This document shows positions 1 through 10,401 of a stretch of 64,000 bases of DNA, piece by piece. Position numbers and translations under genes: made by a program. The DNA is taken from assembly GCA_964036155.1 (NCBI GenBank), contig OZ038423.1:20723249-20787248 (forward strand). The letters run 5' to 3'. The notes under the pieces were generated by a model. It searched no databases, was not told the DNA's origin, and saw only the letters and a list, made by a program, of their open reading frames with translations. Positions within the stretch are counted from its first letter, which is position 1. Each line of letters opens with the position of its first letter. Source of the DNA: Diploscapter coronatus (Eukaryota > Nematoda > Chromadorea > Rhabditida > Rhabditidae).

Positions 1-44
1 GTTTACAAGCCTTTATCCCCCTCCCCCACTTCCCGAACTCTTAC

Positions 45-207
45 TCAGATGGGCCGATCCATTGCCCCTGAGCCCGTAACCATGATAGCTGTTGTTGTTG
101 TTGAAAAGGAAGTCGCTCTCATTGGAGTAGAAGCCCTCGTCTTCATATTCGAGGAGAGTCTCGTCGTCCGGGCTGCTATCGTTCTCAATCGCATGCAGTC
201 GCACCAT
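45..207 (-). CDS. First coding exon of an unknown acidic protein, continues past left edge
   Basis: The minus strand reads 54 codons from an ATG at 207-205 to a good donor (GTAAGA) at 44-39. The peptide begins MVRLHAIENDSSPDDETLLE and continues acidic and Tyr/Asn-rich, with a run of four Asn encoded by a short GTT repeat on the plus strand and a GYGLRGNG stretch. I see no signal peptide, domain or catalytic motif. The same frame stays open upstream of the ATG as far as about 340, so an upstream exon or a longer N-terminus cannot be excluded. It is divergent from the NADAR gene, with starts 616 bp apart. I do not recognise the family. The exon is supported by open frame, amino-acid composition and donor only. 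Confidence 0.5.
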
Positions 208-822
208 TTCGCGCAGCAAAGAAGCCGCAGAAAACGACGACACAAGCAAAACTGCTTTCGAAACGACGACCACTTGCTCGCTCGATTTTTGGGCCAGCCC
301 AGTGGCATTTCTCTTCTTCCCATTCGTTATTTCGCCATTTTCTCATCATTTCCCGGTAGTTTTTTATTTTGTCGAGTTTTCCACTCAATGTTTCATTAAA
401 CCTGCCCACTTACATGTATCACCGATGAGTTCTGTAGCTCCTCTGTCGGGTCACAGCTCTTGCGTCGTTAGTATCCAGTAGATTTTCACAGATTTTAGTT
501 TCAGAGTTTTTAGTTAGTAAAATTCAGCGAATATTTTGATAAGATTTCTCTAATTGTTGGTTAAATGAGCAGATAGTGGGTGCGACGAGAAGGCCTCTGC
601 AGATTGAAAGTGTTCACTGCCCCTGTCTGCCGCGTTCTTGATCGATATTTACTCTGCAAAACGTGGGCCACTTCTGTTGCCACCTTTTAAAATTTTCTCG
701 ATCAGCTTTTCGTTTTTCTGTCGATTTTTTCTGATTTTCTAAATTCCAATGATAATGAATGCCTGATTTCAGTTTTTCTGGAGCATACAGGTCATCGAGT
801 GGTGACCAGGTATGCGAGCACA
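208..822. other. Divergent intergenic region
   Basis: About 600 bp lie between a leftward exon (start 207) and the rightward NADAR gene (start 823). I see no clear TATA box or repeat. By position it should hold the promoters of both genes, but nothing in the bases shows this. The stretch just before 823 contains AG dinucleotides that could serve for 5' UTR splicing or spliced-leader addition. Confidence 0.3.
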
Positions 823-3800
823 ATGAACAACAGCAACTTCAGATCTGCATCGGGCTGGACTGGACCAAGTTCTTTCGAGTAAGCGAAATACCAACGACAA
901 ACTTAGCGATTAATGTTGGCTCTAAGTGAAGCATCACAACAAGTAACTCCCCCTTCATTTTTGTGAATATTCTTTCAGAGCCGGCAGCTACCCAAATTAT
1001 CCATACGGCTACTCGGCGCGTCCTGACCTGCAACAGACCGGCTACGACCCCGTGTACTCTAGCTGGAGAAACGAGCAGCCGTTGAGAGCGCCCTATAATC
1101 AGCAGCAGTACGACCCCGTCTATCCAGACTATTCGGGAATCTACGACCCGTATCTCTACGACGTAAGTTTTTATTTATGATAAAATGATGATTGACTGAC
1201 AATCACTATCAATTGATTGAAATAGCATTTGATGCAAATAAGTGGCTCAGGGCCGACTCCCCCCACTATGCCCCTACTCCCCCTACTCTCCAAAAACTCG
1301 TTGAACGATAAAACATAGTGGCAGAAAAGTGGTTGCTTTAAAAAGTGGGGGGAGTAGGGGCATAGTGGGGGAGTCGGCCCTGAGCCCAAATAAGTAACTC
1401 AAATCCTCCAAATAATACATACATTTTGCAGAAGAACAACGCATCCAAGGTCGTCCAGGTTTCCCACTCCAACTTTTCTCTGAAAAACACGCTCAATAAG
1501 GGAAAAGTCGGCAGAACTTTGCGCAAAGTCGCCACAAACACTTCCAACACTCCTAAGAAAGGTGAGCAAGGCTGAAAATGGTGCTTGTGTGAGAAGAACT
1601 AATTCTTCTAGTTTCTTAGCTAGCACCTATCACGGTCTGCCTCTTGTCAGAAATCCCTAGCTTTTTCCCTTTTCTGACTAAGAAAAGTTAGTTTCATACG
1701 ATAAAGAAGCTTTCGTGCAATGTTCTAATCATTAATCTAATATCGCACACATTTTATTGTTTAATGAATCAGTAGAAATTATTATGTTATGCAGAACTTC
1801 AAACAGGGCTGGACAAAAATATAAACTTGAAAAAATCGAAGAAAACTTGGAGGAATTGTGTTAAAATTGTTCAAATTGATAGAATTCCGAAATCTGAATT
1901 TTCGTCCAGCTCTGACCTCATCCCTTTTCTATGCTACGTGAGTGAATCTTAAGTTGCATGTTCAGCTGCACCCGTTTACATTCCAACTCCCTTGTCTGTG
2001 CTTGAAAAGAGGAAGAAGCTGAGAGACAAAAGAGGAAAAGCGAAGGTCAACAAATTGGGCAATCGAACTAATTCAGCCAAGAAGCAGCAGAAGGAAGCCG
2101 CTTCACAGCATCAAGCTCAGGCTCAAGCGCAGCAGCAGGCAGAGGGCGAGTCGGACGATTCTGTAGGAGAGATCAAGGACGAGGAGGGGATTCACAGTCC
2201 CACCAAATTCAAGAATCTTCCTTCCCTCATGTAAGTCAACGAGGAGAACTTGAGAAGAAGAGTTGAATTTGGACAGCTTCGAATCCTATGACTTACAAAA
2301 GTAGTGATATGAAATGTATGTTCAGCATTTCCAATATCAGTACATTAACCAATCGATAGTAATTTTTGAGGAAAAAACAAGTCGAGACGGAACTGATCGG
2401 TAATACAAGATAAAACCAGTCAGTACAGATTGATTTCGCCGAAGAAAGCAAAATAGTAAATTTGTTCAAAATTCTCTCAAATACTAAAAATCGTACCCAA
2501 AATAGTTGCGCGCAATCGTATAAGCTGAAGCGAAAAGATAAAGGAGAGGGTAAAACACATGCAATCAAAAGAATGGATAGCGGATTTCAGTCTAATTTCA
2601 GCCCAAAAACATTTATGGAGCCTTTTTAACAAGTTCCAGTGTTAATGCCAACAAGATCTGAGGCCCGAATATCCCCATTCGATGTTGCATTTTTGGTATT
2701 TGAGCAAATTTTGAATCAACGTACTATTTTGCTTTCTTCGACGATACCGATTGGTTTTATTTTTCTCAAAAGTTACCGATCAGTTACCATTGGTTACCGG
2801 ACTGGTGTTGGGAATGCTGAGTAAAAATAAGTTGGAGGATATCATCTTCATTCTTTGAAGTGTAGGAACATGCACACGGTCCCGATGATGCCTCGTGGAG
2901 TGCAAAAGCGCTACATGCGCGGGGGAATGATGGCAGGTGGACGAGGCATCGCTCGTCCCAAGAACAGCCAGAATGACATCCAGGTTTTCTCATTCATTTC
3001 ATTAAAATGAGTAAATTGCTCTATTTCAGTTCACTCCTCTGCCCGACTCGCACCCAGCCATCGTGGTCAGCATCGAGCCCAACAATCTGTACGCCTTTCA
3101 CGGATTCGAGAGTATCTTTTCCATGCAGCACAATGTGAGCTATGGAGAGCGGGGTTGCAAATTTGAGACCCGATTGGGTTTTATTCGGGTCGAAATTTGC
3201 AACCCTGATGGAGAGATTATTGAAAATCTTTCACTTCATACCGAAAACTTTCGCAACTCATCTCCTACCTCACATTTCCTAACAAAATGATATAAGAGTT
3301 CATTTCGCTTGATTGAATGATTCCTGGAATTTTGACATCAGTGAACATAAAAGTCTTGGAGCAATTCGTAAAATAGTTGAATGACTGAATTATGATTTTT
3401 TTTCAAAAATCAACACAAATTTAATTTTGAGGAGCATTGTCACTCGATTTCATCTTCAAGTGTGCATTATTTCAAAATTGTATGCGCTATAGTTTTTCGT
3501 TAGGGAAAATAGTTTCCAAGTCTAAGTAGCTATGTAGAAGAGCTGTGAACAAATTTCTTGTAGGTTTTTCAACGATGACCAAATAAATTATTTTGCAGTT
3601 GCCCGTTCTGGTGGATGGCCACATCTACGAAAGCGGCGACCACTACTATCAGAATATGAAGATCAAGGACCTGACTGGCACAACCTCGGAGAAGCTCATG
3701 GAGACTGGTGAGGATGAGGGAGGGTAAAGTGAACCAATTGATGGCACTTGCAGTTCGCGATGAGACAGGCAGAAGACTGGATGGCAAAATGGGTGGTCGT

Positions 3801-6013
3801 CCTCGCGGAGAGAAGGGATACAAACAGATCGCCACCGAGATTCTCCGGCTCAACAAGGTATACAATGACTTGGGGGGAAAATTATTATGAGGTTTTACAA
3901 ACAGGCTGAAAGAAAGTTAGTTTTGATAAATCGAAACCGAAATAAAAATGATTTTTATCTTCTGAAGGAAAGATTTCAAAACCGAAGTTAGCTAAAAATG
4001 ATCGAAACTTTGGTCTTCATAATCGAAGACAAAACTTTCATCCAGTCCTGTGTTTGCAAATCTTGCTATATAAACTCCTGAATAATCCGGCACAAGAAGA
4101 GTTCGACGGATTGAATTCCTTTACATTATATCGACTGATACAGCTTGAAACAATTTACTCTTCTCATGCTAAAGTATTCATATTCCCTTTTATTCTCGAA
4201 TTAAACTCGCTTCAATCAGCAATTCATTTAACAGTCTTTGTCGAGTTTAAAAATTTTCAATTCTCAACGAAAGTGAATAATTTGCAGATCGACAAGGAGA
4301 AAGTGGAGGAATGGCGAAATTCGAAGGGACTGGATTACACCTGTGTACGTCAACAATTCATTTGTAAAGCTTCCACTTTGAAAATAATTTGAAAAAGAAA
4401 GTGAATAATTGCTCAACTTTCATTTCAATACGACTCCACTCATTCAAATCAGTTTTATTGAATGGCATTCTTTCTCTCGTCCAAATGCCCTTTTCACTAT
4501 TTCTCGACATTTAATTGTTTCTATTCTTTCCGCGGTATGCACTTCTGCATAGTCCTGGTTCATATTCCACGTTCAGAATAAATCTGTTTCAGAAAGCACT
4601 TCTGGCGAAAGCCACCCAGTCGCCCCGCTTCCGCGAGACACTCAGAGACACGGGCAGCAAGTGCCTCGTCCACTGCTACTCGGGCGACAGCATCTACGGC
4701 ACGGGCTGCACGATCGTCAAGGTCAAGAAGTGGTGCGAGGAGATGAAAGCCAGGGGAGTCACCACCATTCGGGTAAGTCTATTTACAGCTTACATTATTC
4801 AAACAAGGGTGGTTTAAGAATTTTTGGAATTGAAAGAATACGAGTTATGTTTCCTTTAAAAACTTGATCTATACTTCTTCCCGTCCTTCGAGTAAAGAAT
4901 AGAAAATGGAGCGAGAAGATTTGCTAATTATTTTGCGATGAGTTCTTGTTGACAAGAAAATACTCGCATATGGGAAGAAATTACTTTTAGTAGGGCGTCT
5001 TAAAAACGACGTACATTGCGAAAGACGTACACCTCCAGAATTTTACGGATTTGTATAAGGGCCAAGGGTAGAGCAAGGTAGGTCGTGTTCGGCACTAAAA
5101 TGTTGGACATATTGAGCTGGACATTTATAGACAAATATTAGCCTACCCAACCCTACCCTTACCCTTTTCCCTATTCAGGAGGCGTATGTCTTTTTCAAGT
5201 GTACGTCTTATTCAGCGCATGTCCTTTCCAAGAAGCCTTCAATCGTCTTATAATATTTCATTAAAAGATTTATTTATCGTGCTGGTAGAATTGAGAACAA
5301 TTTGATGAAAATTCGGTTCAGAAATTTGAATTCTTCCTCTGAAGTTCTTACAAGAATTCTAACCAACAGTACGATTCAGATTCCCGCCACATTCCCTCTG
5401 ACCCAGGACACGGTGTGCTCCGTGCCCAATTTCGCGATGGGCAGGAATGTGCTGGGAGTGATTCTAATGCAGCTGAGGGAGATGCTCCTCAAGGAGCAAA
5501 TCAATCTGGTCGATCTCAGTCACCTGCACGCTATCATCAAAAAGGGGGGACCTGAGCCTATGGAAGTAAGCTTGTCTGAATATTGTAAGAAATCTGGACT
5601 AAAATCAAAGTATGGTTTTTCTGAACCTGGAACTGCTGTTTCTTTAGGATACTTGATGCATTTTCACACCAAACAATTCAACAATATCGTTTTCTATGCA
5701 AACATACTCAAGAGATCAAAAGAAAGTCAATTTAATGTATTTACTGGTTATATTTTTAGTCAGAAAATTCAACTAATCGGTTCTAAAATATCGATTGGTT
5801 TTTTTGAAGGGAAAAACACTAATGATAGACTAAATACTATTACCGAACGGTTTGTTGAATTTCTGCTGATCATTCGTTCAAAAAATATCCTAGTTTTAGA
5901 AAAATACCTAATTAAAAATTATTCGTCAATTTATGAATTTGCAGATTGGTGAGGGCGGAGATGATGGATTCACGATTGAGGGAGGGGCCATTCAGTCAAA
6001 GATCGGCGCTTAG
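823..6013 (+). CDS. NADAR (YbiA-like) domain protein, 12 exons, about 520 aa
   Basis: Exons: 823-878, 979-1162, 1432-1561, 1966-2230, 2866-2983, 3030-3134, 3599-3707, 3754-3857, 4288-4344, 4593-4772, 5380-5565, 5945-6013; all phases agree. The first 80 residues are Tyr/Pro/Gln-rich (repeats like YDPVYP). Residues about 130-210 are a Lys-rich then Gln/Ala and acidic segment, followed by a Met/Arg/Gly patch. From about residue 262 the fold is NADAR: FHGFESIFS, then VLVDGHIYESGDHYYQ (family pattern F-S.....DG..Y.S.EHYYQ), later KALLAKATQSPRFRETL, DTG, DSIYGTG (family D..WG.G, here Tyr for Trp), and GRNVLGVILMQLRE near the end. NADAR enzymes hydrolyse N-glycosidic bonds of riboflavin intermediates or ADP-ribosyl derivatives; which substrate applies here is unknown. 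Glu of the EH motif is Asp here, so activity is uncertain. Confidence 0.85.
1244..1386. mobile_element. Fold-back MITE with 9-bp target duplication
   Basis: Arms of about 42 bp (1244-1285 and 1345-1386) are near-perfect inverted copies starting GGCTCAGGGCCGACTCC. The element is flanked on both sides by the direct repeat CAAATAAGT (1235-1243 and 1387-1395). It lies inside intron 2 of the NADAR gene. A 9-bp duplication is typical of Mutator-like elements; an 8-bp reading (AAATAAGT) would suit hAT. Confidence 0.85.
1804..1914. mobile_element. Probable hAT-type MITE
   Basis: The ends are inverted: CAGGGCTGGACAAAAAT at the left and ATTTTCGTCCAGCTCTG at the right. The interior is AT-rich and non-coding. 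The flanking octamers ACTTCAAA and ACCTCATC agree at only 5 of 8 positions, so the target duplication is decayed or absent. It sits in intron 3 of the NADAR gene. Confidence 0.5.
2321..2821. mobile_element. Long palindromic transposon copy in intron 4 of the NADAR gene
   Basis: The left half (from TTCAGCATTTCCAATA) and the reverse complement of the right half (from CTCAGCATTCCCAACACC) align over roughly 180 bp, including shared GTCGAAGAAAGCAAAATAGT-like and CTCAAATACTAAAAAT-like segments. It is therefore a fold-back element with long diverged arms. A related end occurs at 39390-39481 in vigilin. No open reading frame of a transposase is seen. Confidence 0.6.
3150..3207. mobile_element. 58-bp hAT-type MITE with 8-bp target duplication
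   Basis: Inverted ends GGGTTGCAAATTT / AAATTTGCAACCC enclose GAGACCCGATTGGGTTTTAT-like sequence. The element is flanked by perfect 8-bp direct repeats ATGGAGAG (3142-3149 and 3208-3215). It inserted 15 bp downstream of the exon 6 donor of the NADAR gene. A second copy of identical length, in opposite orientation, is at 38382-38439. Confidence 0.85.
4994..5221. repeat. Imperfect inverted repeat in intron 10 of the NADAR gene
   Basis: The left arm has AAAGACGTACACCTCCAGAAT followed by GGGTAGAGCAAGGTAGG. The reverse complement of the right arm has AAAGACATACGCCTCCTGAAT followed by a GGGTAAGGGTAGG-type run. Arms of about 80 bp are recognisable. It is probably a degenerate transposon; no target duplication was identified. 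Confidence 0.45.
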
Positions 6014-6349
6014 CCCTCCCACTGCCAGATAATTCTAGCTCTGTGTTGCTTTTCATCTGGTTATGGTTATGAAATGTTTACCGAATTCAATACCCTTCCC
6101 CCTATTTATTTGATTTCTTTATCCAACTAATTTTTCCAGAAATATTCCTGTTTTATTACCATCTCTTTCATTTGTCTCCAGACTTGCTTATATAGATTTC
6201 TATCACCTATCTATTTTCCTTATTCCATTTTCTTCATGATCTACCTTGTTTTAGTAGTTTCTTCTCATTTCCTGGTATTTAGTGTTGTGTCTTTTCATCT
6301 TTAATTATAATCTTCGACTATTATTTAGTTGGCTTCTTTTATTGATGAA

Positions 6350-6355
6350 AATAAA
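6350..6355 (+). terminator. Poly(A) signal AATAAA of the NADAR gene
   Basis: AATAAA lies about 340 nt past the stop codon at 6011-6013, and T-rich sequence follows. It is the first canonical signal after the stop. Confidence 0.5.
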
Positions 6356-8687
6356 GTAATCGTATCGTGATTTTTGCTTTTGAATATTTCAACTGTGGTT
6401 CGATATGTTCGTGTGCATATCATGTTTATAACTGTTTTGCGGTTTGAATAATCTTTGAACAATGAATTACATCATTCATTCATTCATTCAACCATTCATA
6501 TCTGCCTGCAGGTGACATTGCGTAGATCTTCCCAATATTATCAAATTACATGTGTCTGTTTCTGTCTACACAATTTAATTAGACATTCAATGTTTGCCAA
6601 GAAGGACTACGGTAGATGTTGGAATCTCAACAAAGTTAATGAATTTTCATTTCACCTCGAAGATTTGGCAATACTTTATTCCACTTTAGAGAATATAGAT
6701 CCATTTTTATTCGGTTAAATTTCTCTCAAGTTTCTATGGATGACTAAAATTGAGTTTTAGTTTATCGTGTGTTTTGAATTTAGAACATTTATTTTTAAAT
6801 TATGATCTTGCTCCATTTTCTTTTTGTAGAGCATAAATTTCAAGAGTTTCAATTGTAATGTTTCACTTTATCTTCTAATCTTGTAGTCATGTAATTGTAT
6901 CGTTTAATTGTTGTGGGTGGAGTGTCGCTCTTCATGCCATTTGTTTGTGTATGTACGTCTCTAAACAGGTGCAATTTCGTGAAATAAATCTCACAATCAG
7001 AAGTCGAAATTGGAATGCATTTGGGTGTTGAACGGAGGATATTTGTTAAAATGGAAATGAGATTCATTTTGAAGGGAGAAATGAGAGAAATTATGAAGGA
7101 GCACAGCACAGAACGAAATATGAAAATGAAAAAAGTAAAATAAACCTATTCTGACTTTGATTGTTAGAGGTAGAGGTTGGAATTTCAAATGACAACGATC
7201 CAAGACTGAAGAAACGGGTGGCAAGAATGATTTTCATTTAGATTTTCTTTCCCAATTTTCTCCTATTCTTTGTACGATATTTTGGTTTAGAGAAATTGAA
7301 AATAAAAATGTATCTTCATTTCTGCAAGTGATAATAAGAGCTTTTCATCTATTCACCTTCTTCTGGTGATAATTATATAGAAACGCATGTATGTCAGCAA
7401 GTCTCTACCATCATAATTAGAAAAACGAAGGAAAACTCTGAAATATTCTCAAATATTAAGATTATTTGTTGAAAGAAAATAACATGTGACCCTATCACAT
7501 TCCTCACATCAGCTGCAATTCTTGGCATCCTTCAGGTTCTTTAAAATTCTCCTTCAGAAGGTGTGCCCTATTGAGCGTAGAGTCTGAGTCAGTCAATTAA
7601 CATAATTTTGGCCCTCCTCTCTTTCAGCTCCGAGATCATTCATTATTCATTTCGATTATTTCCATGAATTATTGCAGCTTATTACAACATCATTGTATTT
7701 ACTTTGTTAAAGGTCATTTTCAAATAACTTTTTTATGGTTTTATGGACCTGCAAAGACTTTGATCTATCCATCTTCGTATTTTTCTCACAAGGAAGTCTT
7801 CATTCATGTTTTTCATTCCAAAATGGTTACTACATTCTCCTTTCAGCCACATCCCTAATAATTCATTCCTTATTCCAAGTCACTGCCATCTTGCCTTGTG
7901 TTATTCATATTGTAATATTTCTTTCTGAGATTTTGTAATTACGTAAAATATTTACTTATCTAAGTCGGTACGTGATTACGATTGTATTCATTTGATTTTT
8001 CAGATTTTTATTTTCTGGCCACCGTAGATGAATTTATTTTGAATTGGAGACTATGATGTGGATAGCTTTTAAGTTTCAATGTTTATAAATTTTGTAAATT
8101 TATTTGGAGTATTTTCGTCGGATTAGATTTCTGCAATAATATCTCATTTTTCCTGCTATTTTATTGCAAAAGTCATATGCAGAATTAAAGATTTCAGAAA
8201 AAAAATGTATTTTGAGATTCAAAACAATCTTTGCGATTTTTATGTTTATGCTGATTCATATCATAGCAGAAAATTGATAAAATTTCTTATTTTTTGCGTT
8301 CATTTTGAGAAATATCGAAAGAATCATTTCAATATTCACATTTTTGCCTCATCATCATGTGCTTATGACATGCTCGTTCCCTGATCCAGATTCGGACCCA
8401 GAGGTTTCATCATCCCGCGCTCTAATCTTTCCAGCTCTCCAGTGAGCTATTCCTGTTTGACAAATTACCCGACCCCGAGCCGATGTTTTGTTGCGCACTT
8501 TCATGATCTATTGCGAATAAGTCAGGACTTCCTTTAACCAACCAAAACACTCCTTCTTTCTCCTTTTCTATTTTTATTCTGCCTCAACATCTTCCGCGTT
8601 CCAGATATCCGATTCGATATTTTCTATCCCGAGAATTCCAAATAATTCTCCTAAATTTGAGGGTATCCCAGGTCAGCTCAACTCTGC
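6356..8687. other. Intergenic, no supported gene
   Basis: This is AT-rich sequence with short chance reading frames. None has convincing splice partners or a recognisable motif, and I see no RNA gene or transposon here. Confidence 0.5.
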
Positions 8688-9755
8688 ATGGCCCCGTCGT
8701 TTCCCCTTCAGATTTTACTTCTTTTATTTTTTCTACTTATTACTACCACAAAAGCTGGGACCTGGTTAGCATTCAGTAAGAATTCTCGATAGTCATTATT
8801 AAAATTATCAGAAAAATAAATTTATGCTCGAGTCAGTGTCTTTAGTGAAATAATAAATAGGTAGAGTTAGCATCACGGCTTTTTTGAACTTCTCTTCTGA
8901 TTTCGAAAATTCGGACGAGAGAAGCATTCGGGATAAATATACGATTCGAATTCGAAATATTTACAAATTTAAATTCGCTTTTTATCAATGTGCAAAATTT
9001 TCAAATTCGCAAACGTGAGTGAAGAATTCGATTTTTATAAATATCCTGGATCCAGGTATCGTCGCGACACTTTAAAGCTCATAGTCGTGTTCTGCGACAT
9101 CGAAAACCCCTATTTGGAGAAGTTTACCAAGATTTAAGAGTTCAGACCAGTGCGCTTCCTTACGAATCATTACCGTTTTGATTATCAATGATTTCAGATG
9201 ACTTCAAAGACGAGGGCAGTGACAGATACATTTCAGCAGCTCTAGAGAAATGTCGAACGCTTGTAAGACGTTATATCGATTTAGATAATTGCCCATCGAA
9301 TAGTCATATAACTGATGCAAGATTCACTCAAAACAGAATTCGTTTGAGTGGTCCACAGATAAAAACTTCATTATTCACATTATTTGCAATACAATTTTGT
9401 GTTGGCCGCAAGTAAATTTCAACTCCTAAAAGAACGAAGAATCGGAATCGTACTTATTTTCGAATGCACATCTAAAAATAACGAATTATTGGTGATAGGC
9501 ACTTAAATTTAAAAATTCAAATAATGTATTTATTTATTTATTTGAATATACGATGATATGTCATTTTTAGGCGAAGAGGAGATCGGTAGATGGACTACGT
9601 TTCGAAAGACATTTACGGAAAGAGATGGGAGATAGCGATGTAATGTGCCATCTGTTGCTCAATATGGTTAGTTTTTTTAAATTTTATTTTTTTTAAATGA
9701 AACGAGGAAAGTTTTGCAACAATGCTAGAATATTTAGGCCCATTGTAGTTCCTAG
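8688..9755 (+). CDS. Candidate secreted peptide (neuropeptide/hormone) precursor, 4 exons, 88 aa
   Basis: Exons: 8688-8775, 9198-9262, 9571-9666, 9738-9755; phases 1, 0 and 0 match at every junction. Exon 1 encodes a clear signal peptide, MAPSFPLQILLLLFFLLITT, followed by TKAGTW. Exon 2 gives NDFKDEGSDRYISAALEKCR. Exon 3 opens with AKRR, a dibasic processing site, then SVDGLRFERHLRKEMGDSDV and MCHLLLNM. Exon 4 adds AHCSS and stop. Processing would release a peptide of about 33 residues ending in a CX8C pair that could form a disulfide. The size, signal peptide and single KRR fit a peptide hormone. CX8C tails are known in luqin/RYamide precursors, but no RYG amidation site is seen here. The last exon is the least certain (TTTAG acceptor); skipping it gives a short alternative end. 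I do not recognise the family. Confidence 0.55.
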
Positions 9756-10364
9756 CCTTTTTTGAAAAGTAGCATGGAAGAAGAAACGCTGCCTTCCAAT
9801 ACCTTCCCCTAACCATACATTATTTCGCAATGACTTGAGAGTTTGAGGGCTTATGGTTTCCAAATAGCCATGAAAACTGCAAAGTGGTGTAGGGGATAAC
9901 TACAAGGGTTCAATATAGAGTACGCAATTTCTAAAAATTAGTTGAGTTGTAAAATTTTCAATCTAGCCGAATATTTTCGCAATATTTACCGAAAAATCGT
10001 ACATAATGGACTTTTTGCAGGGCAATTCAAGGTATCTTCATTGAGCAAGACCGACATATCTACGTGCGCAGCAATTTCTTACCACCATCCCGTAATTAGA
10101 TTTTTGATTAAATCATCATCTAATTTTAGCCTTCATTCCTTTATTCAGTTTATTTATTTGGGAGAAAAAATCACAGCGGCAAAATTATTGCTTTTTTGTT
10201 TGTACTATTCTTTTCTTTGACTGTCATCATCATTACTATAGCGTGAGAGAGGGTGCTTCTGCAAATTTGCCCTAACATCTGGCAAATAATAATAACTTTT
10301 TAAAATAAATGTTGATTTTATTCATTTACCTCGGAATTAGTTAATTCTGTAAACAATAAATGTC

Positions 10365-10370
10365 TTTATT
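10365..10370 (-). terminator. Poly(A) signal of the beta-ureidopropionase gene
   Basis: TTTATT on the plus strand reads AATAAA on the minus strand, 32 nt beyond the stop codon of the minus-strand gene. Confidence 0.55.
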
Positions 10371-10401
10371 CTAGCGAACGCATACAGAAACCTAAACTGT
10401 C

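Noticed and set aside
9621..9816. Minus-strand 67-codon frame over the peptide gene
   Set aside because: Shadow of the plus-strand exons; no leader or splice partners.
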